Below are positions 17,983 through 26,470 of a stretch of 64,000 nt of DNA, one piece after another (position 1 is the first letter of the stretch; each line of letters begins with the position of its first letter). This DNA is from Emticicia oligotrophica DSM 17448 (GTDB lineage: Bacteria; Bacteroidota; Bacteroidia; Cytophagales; Spirosomataceae): NCBI RefSeq assembly GCF_000263195.1, contig NC_018748.1, positions 3,596,001 to 3,660,000 on the forward strand. The letters are read 5' to 3'. Position numbers and translations under genes: made by a program. The notes below the pieces were generated by a model. It did no database searches, had not been told where the DNA came from, and saw only the letters and a program-made list of their open reading frames with translations.

Positions 17983-20900
17983 TTAAAAACTAACATTAAG
18001 ACCAATACTTACCGTCATTGAAGGTACATCGTCTTGGTAAATGGCTGAGTTAAACTCTGGGTCAAATCCTGTGTATTTTGTGAAAATAAATGGATTAAGT
18101 ACCTGCGTGTATATACGTGCAGTTGAGAGTTTGAATTTCTCCATTGCACCTTTGGGTAAGGTATAACCAAAAGTGATGTCAGAAATTCTTAAGAAGCTAG
18201 CATCTTGATAAGTAATAGCTGCACGATAAGGGTTCGCAGCTACTGCTCCAAAATAAGTGTTCGATGGATTATCACTTCTCCAATAGTCTAATGATGCTAA
18301 GCTATTGTAGCGTGTACCGAGTTCACCAAAAGTGCCCGATAATGTATTGTTTTTATATTCTGTTCCGTTTCTATAATATGTAAAGAATGAAAGGTCGAAG
18401 TTTTTATATTTGAAGCGATTTGTAATACCTACAAGGAAATTAGGTAGGGCAGTTCCTAAAATCATACGGTCATCAATGCCTTCGGTTGAAGAAATTTGTC
18501 CATCATTATTGGCATCAACTACTCTTACTGAGCCAGGAACTTGTTTGTATTTGGTAGCTAAGTCTTTTTCTTCAGTTTGCCAGATTCCATCAAATTTATA
18601 ATCAAAATTTGATTTAATCGGATAGCCTACAAATAACTTATTGCCTTTGTCGATAGTCTGACCTTCACCGTATAGTGAAAGTAATTTATTATTATTTTTA
18701 GTGAAAGTTAAGGTTGTATTCCATGTAAAGTTTGTTCTTGCTACATTGACTGTATTCAATAAAATTTCAATTCCCTTGTTCTGAATTTTACCCACATTTG
18801 AAATTACTTGCGAGAAACCCGAAGTAGTTGGTAGTTTTTGACTTAAAATCAAATCAACTGTTTTTCTGTCGTAAACTTCCACTGTTCCAGCAATTCGGTT
18901 TCTGAAAAATCCAAAATCTAAGCCTAAGTTTAATTCTTTACTTCTTTCCCAACGTAGGCCTTTATTTCCTAAGTTTTGAGGAGCAAAACCGTAAGCGGCT
19001 GTACCGTCAAAGTCATAACCAGTATTTAATAAACCCGCTTGTGTGCTGTACGGATTTACAGTTGAGTTTCCTACTTCTCCGTAACTTGCTCTTAGTTTTA
19101 AATTCGATAGAACTTTTACGTTTTGTAAAAATGATTCATCAATCAATCTCCAACCTAAAGCTACCGATGGGAAAAATGCCCATTTATTGCCCGCAGCTAG
19201 TTGTGAAGCCCCATCAGAACGACCAGTTACTGTCAATAAATATTTATCATTGAACGTATAATTGATTCTACCCATGTATGAGGCAATTGAACGCTCAACT
19301 AATGAACTTCCGAAAGAAGTAATAGTACCAGTATTTAATGAATACCAGTCAGAATCAAATGGTAAATCTTTTACAGCAACTGTGTAGCTTTCGTTTCTTT
19401 GATAAAATGCACTTTGTAAGCCAGTTAGTGTAATTTTATGCTTACCCAAATCAAGATTATAATTAATGATATTATCGAGGGTATAGCTGCCTATCAAACG
19501 GTTATCGTATTGTGTACGGGGTTTAGTACCGATTTGAGATTTTGACCACATACCTCTAAAATCACCGATTCTTGAAGTTCCATAAGTAGCCGAAAGCGAA
19601 GAACGTATGCTCAGACCTTTAATGGGTGTGTACTCAACATAGGCATTTCCCATGATATTAGCATTAGTTGTCTGTAATTTCGATACTTTTGGGTCGGTAT
19701 CGCTCAGTGGATTTGGTACTTGCTTATCGTTGATACCCATCCAAATTGCCAAACCATTGAAGTTTACATCTTGGTTTTCACTTGGGTTTGCTAAATCAGC
19801 ATAATAAACCGTTCCAGTTGGGCGTGCTCGGTATGCTCCTCTCAAAGATTCCTGTGAACCTAAATTTTGGTCTGAATAAGTAACATAAGAAGTAAATCCA
19901 ACTTTAAAGTGTTCGCCTAGTTTACTATCAAGGCCAGCATTGAGGTTATATCTTTTATAATCAGTACTAATTACATTACCTTGCTCTAGTAAATATCCAC
20001 CCGAAAAACGATAGGTTGTTTTTTCTGTTCCACCTGCTACACTAATATTATGATTGGTTTGAGTCGCTGGTTTGGTTACTAGACCAACCCAGTCGGTTGT
20101 AACCCCATTTTGAATATTGGCCATTTCGGCCGATGTAAAAGTTGCTCCTGTAGCACCTTCTAAAATTCTATCTGTATATGCAAGTTTGTAAAATTGCTCA
20201 CTGGTCATCATTTTTGGTAAGTGGGCAGGATTTTTAACGCCAACGTAAGAATCATAGCTTACTTTAGGTTTTCCTGATAATCCTTTTTTCGTGGTAATCA
20301 ATATTACGCCGTTTGCTCCTCTAGCTCCATAAATAGCAGTTGATGAAGCATCTTTTAATACATCCATCGACTGGATATCATTGGGGTTGAGCGTATTGAT
20401 ATCGCCACCCATCAATCCATCAATTACAACTAAGGGTGCGGTAGAGTTATTGATAGTATTTTCGCCTCTAATCGTAATATTATACCCACTTCCTGGGCGG
20501 TTATCCGACTTCGTTACCGTAGCACCAGCTACTTGTCCTTGTAAAGCTCTTGCAGCAAGCGTTGGATTGGCTCTGACGATATCTTTCGATTGAATAGATG
20601 ATAAGGCACCAGTTAAATCACGTTTTTTCTGTTCACCATAACCTACTACAACTACTTCTTCAAGGGCTTTATCATCTGGTTTGAGCGATACATCAATCGT
20701 TGTGCGGTTTCCAACAACTATTTCTTGCGTTGAATAACCAACAAAACTAAAAACCAAAATAGCTTTATCACTCGGTACTTCTAAGCGATAGTTTCCCGCA
20801 ACATCAGTTGTAGTACCTCTCGTAGTACCCTTAATGGCTACACTCGCACTTGGGATGGGTTCACCTTTTTCATCGGTAACCCTTCCTGAAAGCATTTGTA

Positions 20901-21324
20901 GAGCTTTAATGGTTTCGATAGTATTTTGTGGTAATGAAAGCTGAGGCTCATCAATGAAACCCATTGCATTTTTGAAAAGCAAAATTTGCTTTCCGTTTAC
21001 CTCGTACGAAATTTGTAAAGGTTTGAGTAATTTATCTAAGACCTCTTTCAAAGACTCATTCCTTACTTCAATAGATATTCTTTGTCCAATTCTAATTTCT
21101 CTCGGATTATAGACAAATCTCACGCTGGTCGTGTGCTCAATGGTACTTAGTGTTGTTTTCAAAACATCATTGCTTGCTTTGATGCTTATTTTTTGCTCAA
21201 GCACATCTTGTCCAGTTACGGTGTGGGCATAAGAAATACCAACTCCAACCAAACTAATTAGCAACTGTAAAAATGAAACTTTCATAAGTTTCTTTATTAA
21301 TTGAGGGTGAAAATACTCATTCAT
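17983..21324 (-). CDS. SusC/RagA TonB-dependent outer-membrane receptor with STN domain
   Basis: This 1113-residue protein imports oligosaccharides across the outer membrane using TonB energy. The ATG at 21324 gives a positively charged lead before the signal segment (FLQLLISLVGVGISYA); a start at Met14 is also possible. An STN signalling domain (about residues 45-120) is present, then a carboxypeptidase-regulatory-like domain (about 145-225), the plug with EEVVVVGYGEQKKRDLTGA and YGARGANGVILITTKKG, and a large barrel ending in an aromatic residue (GLNVSF). The STN domain marks it as a transducer that talks to the FecR anti-sigma factor encoded just upstream at 21589-22668. Ligand binding would thus switch on the locus. 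Confidence 0.97.
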   Translation of the reverse strand: MNEYFHPQLIKKLMKVSFLQLLISLVGVGISYAHTVTGQDVLEQKISIKASNDVLKTTLSTIEHTTSVRFVYNPREIRIGQRISIEVRNESLKEVLDKLLKPLQISYEVNGKQILLFKNAMGFIDEPQLSLPQNTIETIKALQMLSGRVTDEKGEPIPSASVAIKGTTRGTTTDVAGNYRLEVPSDKAILVFSFVGYSTQEIVVGNRTTIDVSLKPDDKALEEVVVVGYGEQKKRDLTGALSSIQSKDIVRANPTLAARALQGQVAGATVTKSDNRPGSGYNITIRGENTINNSTAPLVVIDGLMGGDINTLNPNDIQSMDVLKDASSTAIYGARGANGVILITTKKGLSGKPKVSYDSYVGVKNPAHLPKMMTSEQFYKLAYTDRILEGATGATFTSAEMANIQNGVTTDWVGLVTKPATQTNHNISVAGGTEKTTYRFSGGYLLEQGNVISTDYKRYNLNAGLDSKLGEHFKVGFTSYVTYSDQNLGSQESLRGAYRARPTGTVYYADLANPSENQDVNFNGLAIWMGINDKQVPNPLSDTDPKVSKLQTTNANIMGNAYVEYTPIKGLSIRSSLSATYGTSRIGDFRGMWSKSQIGTKPRTQYDNRLIGSYTLDNIINYNLDLGKHKITLTGLQSAFYQRNESYTVAVKDLPFDSDWYSLNTGTITSFGSSLVERSIASYMGRINYTFNDKYLLTVTGRSDGASQLAAGNKWAFFPSVALGWRLIDESFLQNVKVLSNLKLRASYGEVGNSTVNPYSTQAGLLNTGYDFDGTAAYGFAPQNLGNKGLRWERSKELNLGLDFGFFRNRIAGTVEVYDRKTVDLILSQKLPTTSGFSQVISNVGKIQNKGIEILLNTVNVARTNFTWNTTLTFTKNNNKLLSLYGEGQTIDKGNKLFVGYPIKSNFDYKFDGIWQTEEKDLATKYKQVPGSVRVVDANNDGQISSTEGIDDRMILGTALPNFLVGITNRFKYKNFDLSFFTYYRNGTEYKNNTLSGTFGELGTRYNSLASLDYWRSDNPSNTYFGAVAANPYRAAITYQDASFLRISDITFGYTLPKGAMEKFKLSTARIYTQVLNPFIFTKYTGFDPEFNSAIYQDDVPSMTVSIGLNVSF

Positions 21325-21481
21325 TAGATTTTGATAAAATTTAGAGTTAATGTATGTATTATCAAAGAAGAAATATAATTATTTGTATTTTATTGAAAAT
21401 GACACAATACAATAATCACCCACTAAAGATTTTTAGCGTAAAGGGTAGGGCAAATCGAATATACTTAAATAGGGGTTTTGG

Positions 21482-21521
21482 TAAAAAAGTATCCATAGTA
21501 GCTAGGTTTTAACTATGGATA
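21482..21521 (-). terminator. Rho-independent terminator after the anti-sigma gene
   Basis: A perfect 10-bp inverted repeat (21490-21499 with 21512-21521, loop of 12) is followed on the minus strand by a run of six T. It lies about 70 bases past the fecR stop, so sigma/anti-sigma and the susC operon are probably separate transcripts. Confidence 0.7.
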
Positions 21522-21588
21522 GCAAGAAGTTGATTTAGATACTTGTTTTAATGAAGTTTTTTTTTGAAATAATACAAAATTTTATTTT

Positions 21589-22668
21589 TTAGCAGCCTTT
21601 GCTATGTATAATTATTTGAGCATCAACAATTTCGTAAGTTGAGTGCGTAATTTTACAAATCAGATTTAGCTTATCATAAAGCGATTCATCAGAAAATGAA
21701 GCCGTTAAAAAACAGTTCTCCATATTTTTTTCATCGAAAATAATATTGAGCCCATAAGTTTTTTCGAGTATTTCAAAAACCTTCGAAATTGGCGTTTCAT
21801 CGAAAGTAAAATGCTTTGGAGAGTTTGCGATTAAAACTTCTGGTCGATTGATAATTGATTTTAATAAACGTTCATCAGTAATTGAATAATCTACTTCCTG
21901 ATTTGGCGTAAGTATTATGCCAACCATCTCGTTTTTCTGTTGGAGTTTTGCTTTTTCAAGGTCTTCTCTCCGATACACTGAAACTTTCCCGGAATGAACT
22001 TCAACTTTGATATTATTTTCATTTTCAAAGGCTTTTACCATGAAACTTGTGCCTAAGACCTGCGTTGAAATATGACTCGTATAAACCCAGAACGGACGTT
22101 TAGGATTTTTGGTCACATTAAAAAACGCTTGTCCAGTCAGATATACTTCTCGGAGTTGGGTTGAAAATTGTTTAGGGTATCGGATTTTACTCTTAGGATA
22201 AAGTGTAACGATACTCCCATCTTGAAGGGTAATTTGTTGGTTTGTAGTTTTATTATTTTCAGTTTCTAGGTAGTTACTACTCAAATTGGAATTAATTTTT
22301 TCAGAAGTAATATCACCAGATTCTTGATAGAAATATTTTAGTCCAAAGAAACCAAAGCTTAGTAATAGTAGCATTGAAGCTGCCAACTTGAACGCCCTAG
22401 TTGTCCAGAAAGGTATCACTAAAGGGGCTTCTGCAACAATCTTATCGGTAATCGCGTCTAAATCATCATTATCAAGAGAAAGGTCTTTTTCTTCAAGGGT
22501 CAATAAAAATGCTTTAGCTATGTTAATGTTTTCGGCACAATCAGGATTTTCTGCTATCCAGTTTTTCCAAAATTCATCATTTTTACTATCAGTATTAAAC
22601 ACCCATTGACGAAATGCTTCATCTCGGCTGAAATCTTGAAAGCTATATTTGCGATAATTTATATTCAT
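21589..22668 (-). CDS. FecR-family anti-sigma factor
   Basis: This 359-residue inner-membrane protein should hold the neighbouring ECF sigma factor inactive until the STN domain of SusC signals. The cytoplasmic N-terminal part (residues 1-88) would bind sigma. A single membrane span lies at about 90-110 (AFKLAASMLLLLSFGFFGL). The periplasmic FecR domain covers about 140-245, including ITLQDGSIVTLYPKSKI and VYLTGQAFFNVTKNPKRPF. A C-terminal DUF4974/STN-like domain ends the protein (HFTFDETPISKVFEILEKTY). It is encoded 65 bases after the sigma gene, the usual order. It could regulate other loci as well, but the adjoining STN-containing SusC makes the pairing strong. Confidence 0.95.
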   Translation of the reverse strand: MNINYRKYSFQDFSRDEAFRQWVFNTDSKNDEFWKNWIAENPDCAENINIAKAFLLTLEEKDLSLDNDDLDAITDKIVAEAPLVIPFWTTRAFKLAASMLLLLSFGFFGLKYFYQESGDITSEKINSNLSSNYLETENNKTTNQQITLQDGSIVTLYPKSKIRYPKQFSTQLREVYLTGQAFFNVTKNPKRPFWVYTSHISTQVLGTSFMVKAFENENNIKVEVHSGKVSVYRREDLEKAKLQQKNEMVGIILTPNQEVDYSITDERLLKSIINRPEVLIANSPKHFTFDETPISKVFEILEKTYGLNIIFDEKNMENCFLTASFSDESLYDKLNLICKITHSTYEIVDAQIIIHSKGC

Positions 22669-22733
22669 CTATATGGAGTATTATTGGTAAGATGCCAAGG
22701 CTTGGCCTTTAATACTGTTTTTTTATTATTTTT

Positions 22734-23351
22734 TTAAGAAATGAATTTGATAAGAAACAAATAATGAATAATCAATCCCGACCAATTCTCTCGAATAGTC
22801 TTGAATGCAGCTTGTAATAAGTTAGAAACCGACTGTGCATTTACCCCCATAATTTGTGCGATTTCGTCACGTTCGAGGTTTTGGTAAAATCTCAAATAAA
22901 TAACTTCACGTTGTCGTTTAGGTAACGTATTTAATAAACTAGATATTTTCTGAATAGTTTCTTGTGAATTTTCTTGTTCAATTATGGCTAATTCCGGTGA
23001 AAATTCAGCAAATTTTAAATCATTTTCAATATTAACTATTTCATCCCCATCTGTCTTAATTTTTTGTCGAAAACTTTCACGCAGAATTTTTTTACGAACA
23101 GAGCTTAGCAGATAGGCACGTACACTATCGGGTTGGCTAATGTTTTGTCTTCTACTCCAAATTTCCACAAAAACTTCTTGAACACAATCTTTTACGAAGT
23201 CTTCGTTTCTAACAAATTTATAACCGTAGTTTAGTAAGGGATTGAAATACTTTTTGATGAGTTTCCCCAAAGCCAATTCACTACCATTCTTTAACTGTTG
23301 CCAGAGCTGAGAATCGTTTGTAGTATTTGTTTGACCTTCTTGATAAATCAT
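22734..23351 (-). CDS. ECF sigma-70 factor of the Bacteroidota PUL type
   Basis: This 205-residue RNA polymerase sigma factor should drive the SusC/SusD glycan locus downstream. Region 2 is at about residues 25-95 (NYGYKFVRNEDFVKDCVQEVFVEIW). Region 4 is at about 135-190 (LPKRQREVIYLRFYQNLERDEIAQIMG), with the helix-turn-helix that reads the -35 element. No anti-sigma-like or extra domain is fused. The gene is the first of the minus-strand block and is immediately followed by its FecR anti-sigma factor. The start at 23351 gives the common short N-terminal lead. No clear housekeeping promoter box was seen in front of it. Confidence 0.96.
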   Translation of the reverse strand: MIYQEGQTNTTNDSQLWQQLKNGSELALGKLIKKYFNPLLNYGYKFVRNEDFVKDCVQEVFVEIWSRRQNISQPDSVRAYLLSSVRKKILRESFRQKIKTDGDEIVNIENDLKFAEFSPELAIIEQENSQETIQKISSLLNTLPKRQREVIYLRFYQNLERDEIAQIMGVNAQSVSNLLQAAFKTIRENWSGLIIHYLFLIKFIS

Positions 23352-23714
23352 GGTTCCAATAAAAGTATAAGCCGACTAGCAATTTACATCTTTTTATTTT
23401 TTCTGAGATTTATTATAGATAATATTTGTTGAGTAAAATATTTTTTATTCAAAAAAGGGTCTTGCTAGATATAAAAATCTTTGAAATCATCAACACTCGT
23501 AATTTTGGTACCCGGGCTTTCAGCTTTAAACTGAAAAATTTGAAAGATTTTTAAAGAGATTTTTCAAAATAGGAGAGAGGAGTTGTAATAAAATTAACGA
23601 AGGTATGAAGGTATAGTTCTAAATATGTTGATTATTATGGTGTGAGACATAAATAAACAAAAAGCGTGTATCTCTTTCGAAATACACGCTCTTATATATT
23701 TACAAAGCTATAAA
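23352..23714. other. Non-coding stretch between sigma gene and rplI
   Basis: No credible gene is seen in these 363 bases. The stretch holds the upstream region of the sigma gene, a small hairpin at 23518-23536 (6-bp arms), and the rplI terminator at its right end. Confidence 0.6.
23655..23690 (-). terminator. Rho-independent terminator of the rpsF-rpsR-rplI operon
   Basis: A perfect 9-bp stem (23663-23671 with 23682-23690, loop of 10) is followed on the minus strand by TTTTTGTTTATTT. It starts about 25 bases past the rplI stop. Confidence 0.85.
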
Positions 23715-24158
23715 TTACGCTTCAGCTACTACACTAACAGCTACTTTGTGCTTAACTTCTTTGTGAAGGTCAAGCGTTGCTGAGTAATCACCAACAAATT
23801 TAACATCATCCATAGTAATCTTCTTACGGTCGATGTCGAATCCTTTTTCTTTCAAATAATCAGAAACTTGTGTGTTTGTTACACGTCCGAAGATTTTACC
23901 ACTTTCACCAGTTTTCATAGCGATAGTGATAACCATATCTCCAATTTGTTCAGCAATATTCAAGGCTTCTGTTTTGATTTTTTCTGCCTTGTGAGCCACT
24001 TGCTTAAGATTTTCAGCTAAAATCTTGCGGTTAGACTCAGTTGCTAACTGAGCAAAACCTTGTGGAATTAGATAGTTACGAGCGTAACCTGGTTTTACAC
24101 TTACCAAGTCATTCTTATATCCAAGACCAGCAATATCAGTTTTTAATATTATGTCCAT
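23715..24158 (-). CDS. rplI: 50S ribosomal protein L9
   Basis: This 147-residue protein is ribosomal protein L9, which binds 23S rRNA near the L1 stalk base and helps keep the reading frame. The N-terminal signature DIAGLGYKNDLVSVKPGYARNYLIP is present in pieces around residues 6-32. A central helix and a C-terminal domain ending AVSVVAEA follow. Length is normal. It is the last gene of the ribosomal operon after rpsR, separated by about 100 bases that include a heptamer repeat array, and it is followed by a terminator. Confidence 0.98.
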   Translation of the reverse strand: MDIILKTDIAGLGYKNDLVSVKPGYARNYLIPQGFAQLATESNRKILAENLKQVAHKAEKIKTEALNIAEQIGDMVITIAMKTGESGKIFGRVTNTQVSDYLKEKGFDIDRKKITMDDVKFVGDYSATLDLHKEVKHKVAVSVVAEA

Positions 24159-24227
24159 TTTTTAAAACAAATTAAAAATTAAGAATGTAGAATTGAGAAT
24201 GTAAGAAACACAAAATTGAGAATTACC

Positions 24228-24255
24228 TCTCATATCTCATATCTCATATCTCATA
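24228..24255. repeat. Four perfect tandem copies of a 7-bp unit
   Basis: The heptamer tctcata is repeated four times without error, starting two bases after the rpsR stop codon on the minus strand. A partial fifth copy runs into the stop codon. The array length is not a multiple of three, but it is non-coding. Slippage could vary the rpsR-rplI spacing. Confidence 0.9.
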
Positions 24256-24257
24256 TC

Positions 24258-24527
24258 TTATTTAAGTCCATCAGCTACGAATGGCATCAAGGCTAAGTGT
24301 CTTGCACGTTTGATGGCAACTGAAACCTTACGTTGAAACTTGAGGCTGTTTCCAGTCAAGCGGCGAGGAAGGATTTTTCCTTGCTCATTCACAAACTTCA
24401 ATAAGAAGTTCGGGTCTTTGTAATCAACATATTTAATACCAGCTTTTTTAAAGCGGCAATATTTTTTACGAGCCTGGTCTTTTCTATCAACAGGGTCGTT
24501 AACAAGTGACATTGCGTTATTTTTCAT
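24258..24527 (-). CDS. rpsR: 30S ribosomal protein S18
   Basis: This 89-residue protein is S18, which pairs with S6 on the platform of the small subunit. Recognisable segments are [38 protein letters not shown] and the basic tail [13 protein letters not shown]. It lacks the zinc-binding cysteine set found in some phyla; only one cysteine (YCRF) is present. It sits one base after the rpsF stop, so the two are translationally linked, which matches their one-to-one assembly. Confidence 0.98.
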   Translation of the reverse strand: MKNNAMSLVNDPVDRKDQARKKYCRFKKAGIKYVDYKDPNFLLKFVNEQGKILPRRLTGNSLKFQRKVSVAIKRARHLALMPFVADGLK

Positions 24528-24528
24528 C

Positions 24529-24921
24529 TTATTCTTCAGTTTCGTTTGATGCTACCGCTTTCGGAGCAGATTCTACATTTTTCTTGCCAATTAAGCCTTT
24601 GCTACGGCGTTCGCTATAATCAATGGCATATTTGTCTAATTTCGTAGTCAAATAACGCATTACACGCTCATCACGTTTGTATTCAGTTTCAAGTGTAGCT
24701 ACAGTAGCTGGAGCTGCTTTGAACTGGAATAATTGATAGTATCCCGTATTTTTGTTTTGAATGGTGTAAGCAAGCTTACGAAGGCCCCAATGTTCTTCAT
24801 GAACGATTTCGGCACCTGCATCAGTCAATGTTTTTTTGAATTTTTCGACAGCTTCCTTTATCTGTGTGTCAGACAAAACGGGAGTCAAGATGAAAACTGT
24901 CTCATACTGGTTTTGAAACAT
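24529..24921 (-). CDS. rpsF: 30S ribosomal protein S6
   Basis: This 130-residue protein is S6. The ferredoxin-like fold is shown by [46 protein letters not shown] and [16 protein letters not shown] charged C-terminal tail of about 30 residues extends past the core, which is common in this phylum. It heads the rpsF-rpsR-rplI operon. The leader contains a good Bacteroidota -7 box and a small hairpin near the expected mRNA start, where S6:S18 feedback control could act. Confidence 0.98.
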   Translation of the reverse strand: MFQNQYETVFILTPVLSDTQIKEAVEKFKKTLTDAGAEIVHEEHWGLRKLAYTIQNKNTGYYQLFQFKAAPATVATLETEYKRDERVMRYLTTKLDKYAIDYSERRSKGLIGKKNVESAPKAVASNETEE

Positions 24922-24955
24922 ACTAAAAACAGTGTTAAATGGTAAAATTTATTTT

Positions 24956-24969
24956 CCTCAAAAATGAGG
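24956..24969 (-). promoter_or_regulatory. Small hairpin in the rpsF leader
   Basis: A 5-bp stem (cctca/tgagg) with a 4-base loop lies just after the predicted transcription start and about 35 bases before the rpsF ATG. S6:S18 complexes bind leader hairpins in other bacteria. This one does not show the described CCG bulge clearly. Confidence 0.35.
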
Positions 24970-24972
24970 GTG

Positions 24973-24980
24973 CAAAGGTA
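24973..24980 (-). promoter_or_regulatory. -7 promoter box (TACCTTTG) of the rpsF operon
   Basis: On the minus strand the octamer matches the Bacteroidota consensus TAnnTTTG and is followed by CA, the form common in front of ribosomal genes. It is about 50 bases upstream of the rpsF start. No matching -33 TTTG is evident at the usual spacing. Confidence 0.6.
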
Positions 24981-25060
24981 CAAATAATAATGTATAATGA
25001 AAATGATAGATTAAATTTTTTTTGACTTTTTGTCAAGAAAAGCCTCTGAATAACAAGAAT

Positions 25061-25513
25061 TTACCCTTCGAATGCAGCTTTGGGCAAATCTTTGAGTTGT
25101 TCAAACTTACCATTTTCAAAATCTACCTTAAAACAAAAGGTGCTCATACCATTCGTAACCGCTAAATAAGGGCAGCGTAGTGTAAGATTGTATCGTGAAG
25201 CTTGAGCTACTACGGCTTGGTTGATAGGCACATCGGCCGCCTTACATTCTACCAGCAAATATGGTTGACCAGTATTTTCAAAAACAACGATATCGGAGCG
25301 TTTCTGAAGTTTATTGTAAGTCAATCCACCTTCAAGTCTAAGTAAACTTTTAGAATACCCATAGTGAGTTAACAATAAATTAATGAAATGTTGGCGTACC
25401 CATTCTTCTGGCGTCAGAACAAGGTATTTCTTTCGAATCGCATCATAAATATAAGTTTTACCTTCTGATTCCTTGATTTTGTAGGCGAATGTTGGAAGAT
25501 TAAGTTGCTGCAT
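25061..25513 (-). CDS. Solo HsdR-N-like (PD-(D/E)xK) protein
   Basis: This protein of 150 residues resembles the N-terminal nuclease domain of type I restriction enzyme R subunits but stands alone. The ATG at 25513 (MQQLNLPTF) is chosen over an upstream TTG that would add 34 unlikely residues. The motif S-D-I-V-V-F followed by LLVECKA fits the PD-(D/E)xK nuclease active site (Asp, then Glu-x-Lys), with AVVAQASRYN as the usual following helix. No HsdM, HsdS or helicase gene is nearby, so it is not a restriction system as it stands. This single-domain form is common in Bacteroidota and its role is not known to me. A consensus promoter lies about 100 bases upstream. Confidence 0.85.
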   Translation of the reverse strand: MQQLNLPTFAYKIKESEGKTYIYDAIRKKYLVLTPEEWVRQHFINLLLTHYGYSKSLLRLEGGLTYNKLQKRSDIVVFENTGQPYLLVECKAADVPINQAVVAQASRYNLTLRCPYLAVTNGMSTFCFKVDFENGKFEQLKDLPKAAFEG

Positions 25514-25612
25514 TAAAAAAGATTTTTTGTATGAGTGAACTAAATTTATCAATTTTCGGTTGGGTACTCTAATATCCTGTACTGAACAAAAAATTCTTAC
25601 AGCATTTATCAA

Positions 25613-25644
25613 CAAATTTACGTCATAAAAATTATGCAGACAAA
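25613..25644 (-). promoter_or_regulatory. Candidate Bacteroidota promoter for the HsdR-N-like gene
   Basis: Read on the minus strand, TTTG (25644-25641), a 20-base spacer and TAAATTTG (25620-25613) match the TTTG / TAnnTTTG consensus. It overlaps the start of the divergent amn gene. Confidence 0.4.
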
Positions 25645-26407
25645 AGAAGAAATCGTCAAAAACTGGTTGCCTCGCTACACTGGAACTCCACTCGAAGAAT
25701 TCAGACCATACATTTTACTTACTAACTTCGGAAACTATGTGGAGATGTTTGCTGAGAAATTCGGAGTTGAAGTAAGAGGTCGTGACCGTGCAATGCAAAC
25801 GGCATCTGCTGGAAATATCACCATCATCAATTTCGGAATGGGTAGTGCGGTGGCCGCAACAATCATGGATTTACTCACAGCAGTTTCGCCAAAAGCTGTT
25901 CTTTTCTTAGGAAAAGTTGGTGGTTTGAAAAAAACAACTAAACTCGGCGACCTCGTACTTCCAATCGCTGCTATCAGAGGAGAAGGAACAAGTAATGATT
26001 ATGCTCGTCCAGAGATTCCTGCTCTTCCTTCATTCCGTTTACAAAGAGCGGTGAGTTCAATGATTAAAAAACACGAACTTGATTACCTAACAGGTACGGT
26101 TTATACAACCAACCGCCGTGTTTGGGAACATGATGAAGCTTTCAAAGAATACCTTCGTGAATTACGTGCAATGGCCATTGACATGGAAACTGCTACCATC
26201 TTTATAGTTGGTTTTGTAAATGCTATTCCTCATGGAGCTTTATTGTTGGTTTCTGATAACCCAATGATTCCAGATGGCGTAAAAACTGAAGAAAGTGACA
26301 AGAAAGTGACAGGTCAGTTTGTGGAAAGGCATTTACAAATTGGTATCGATTCACTCAACGAATTGGCTAACTCAGGCGAATCTGTGAAGCACTTAAGATT
26401 TGAGTAA
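25634..26407 (+). CDS. amn: AMP nucleosidase
   Basis: This 257-residue cytoplasmic enzyme should split AMP into adenine and ribose 5-phosphate. The nucleoside-phosphorylase fold is visible: MQTASAGNITIINFGMGSA near residue 55, KAVLFLGKVGGL near 93, the substrate-binding MAIDMETATIF near 180 and the LLVSDNPM loop with the catalytic aspartate near 205. It is the short form usual in Bacteroidota and lacks the extra N-terminal regulatory domain of the E. coli enzyme. It is divergent from the HsdR-N-like gene and 63 bases ahead of the TonB receptor gene. The link to the receptor genes is probably positional only. Confidence 0.93.
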   Translation: MQTKEEIVKNWLPRYTGTPLEEFRPYILLTNFGNYVEMFAEKFGVEVRGRDRAMQTASAGNITIINFGMGSAVAATIMDLLTAVSPKAVLFLGKVGGLKKTTKLGDLVLPIAAIRGEGTSNDYARPEIPALPSFRLQRAVSSMIKKHELDYLTGTVYTTNRRVWEHDEAFKEYLRELRAMAIDMETATIFIVGFVNAIPHGALLLVSDNPMIPDGVKTEESDKKVTGQFVERHLQIGIDSLNELANSGESVKHLRFE

Positions 26408-26470
26408 TGTTGAAATATGGTGCTGATAGTGTAATTCAAGAACTAGTAAAAAGCTAAAAACCAAATATTT

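Noticed and set aside
24228-24255. CRISPR-like repeat array
   Set aside because: Units are only 7 bp, directly adjoining, with no spacers and no cas genes.
25061-25615. Type I restriction enzyme R subunit
   Set aside because: Only the N-terminal domain is present, with no helicase motifs and no HsdM or HsdS gene.
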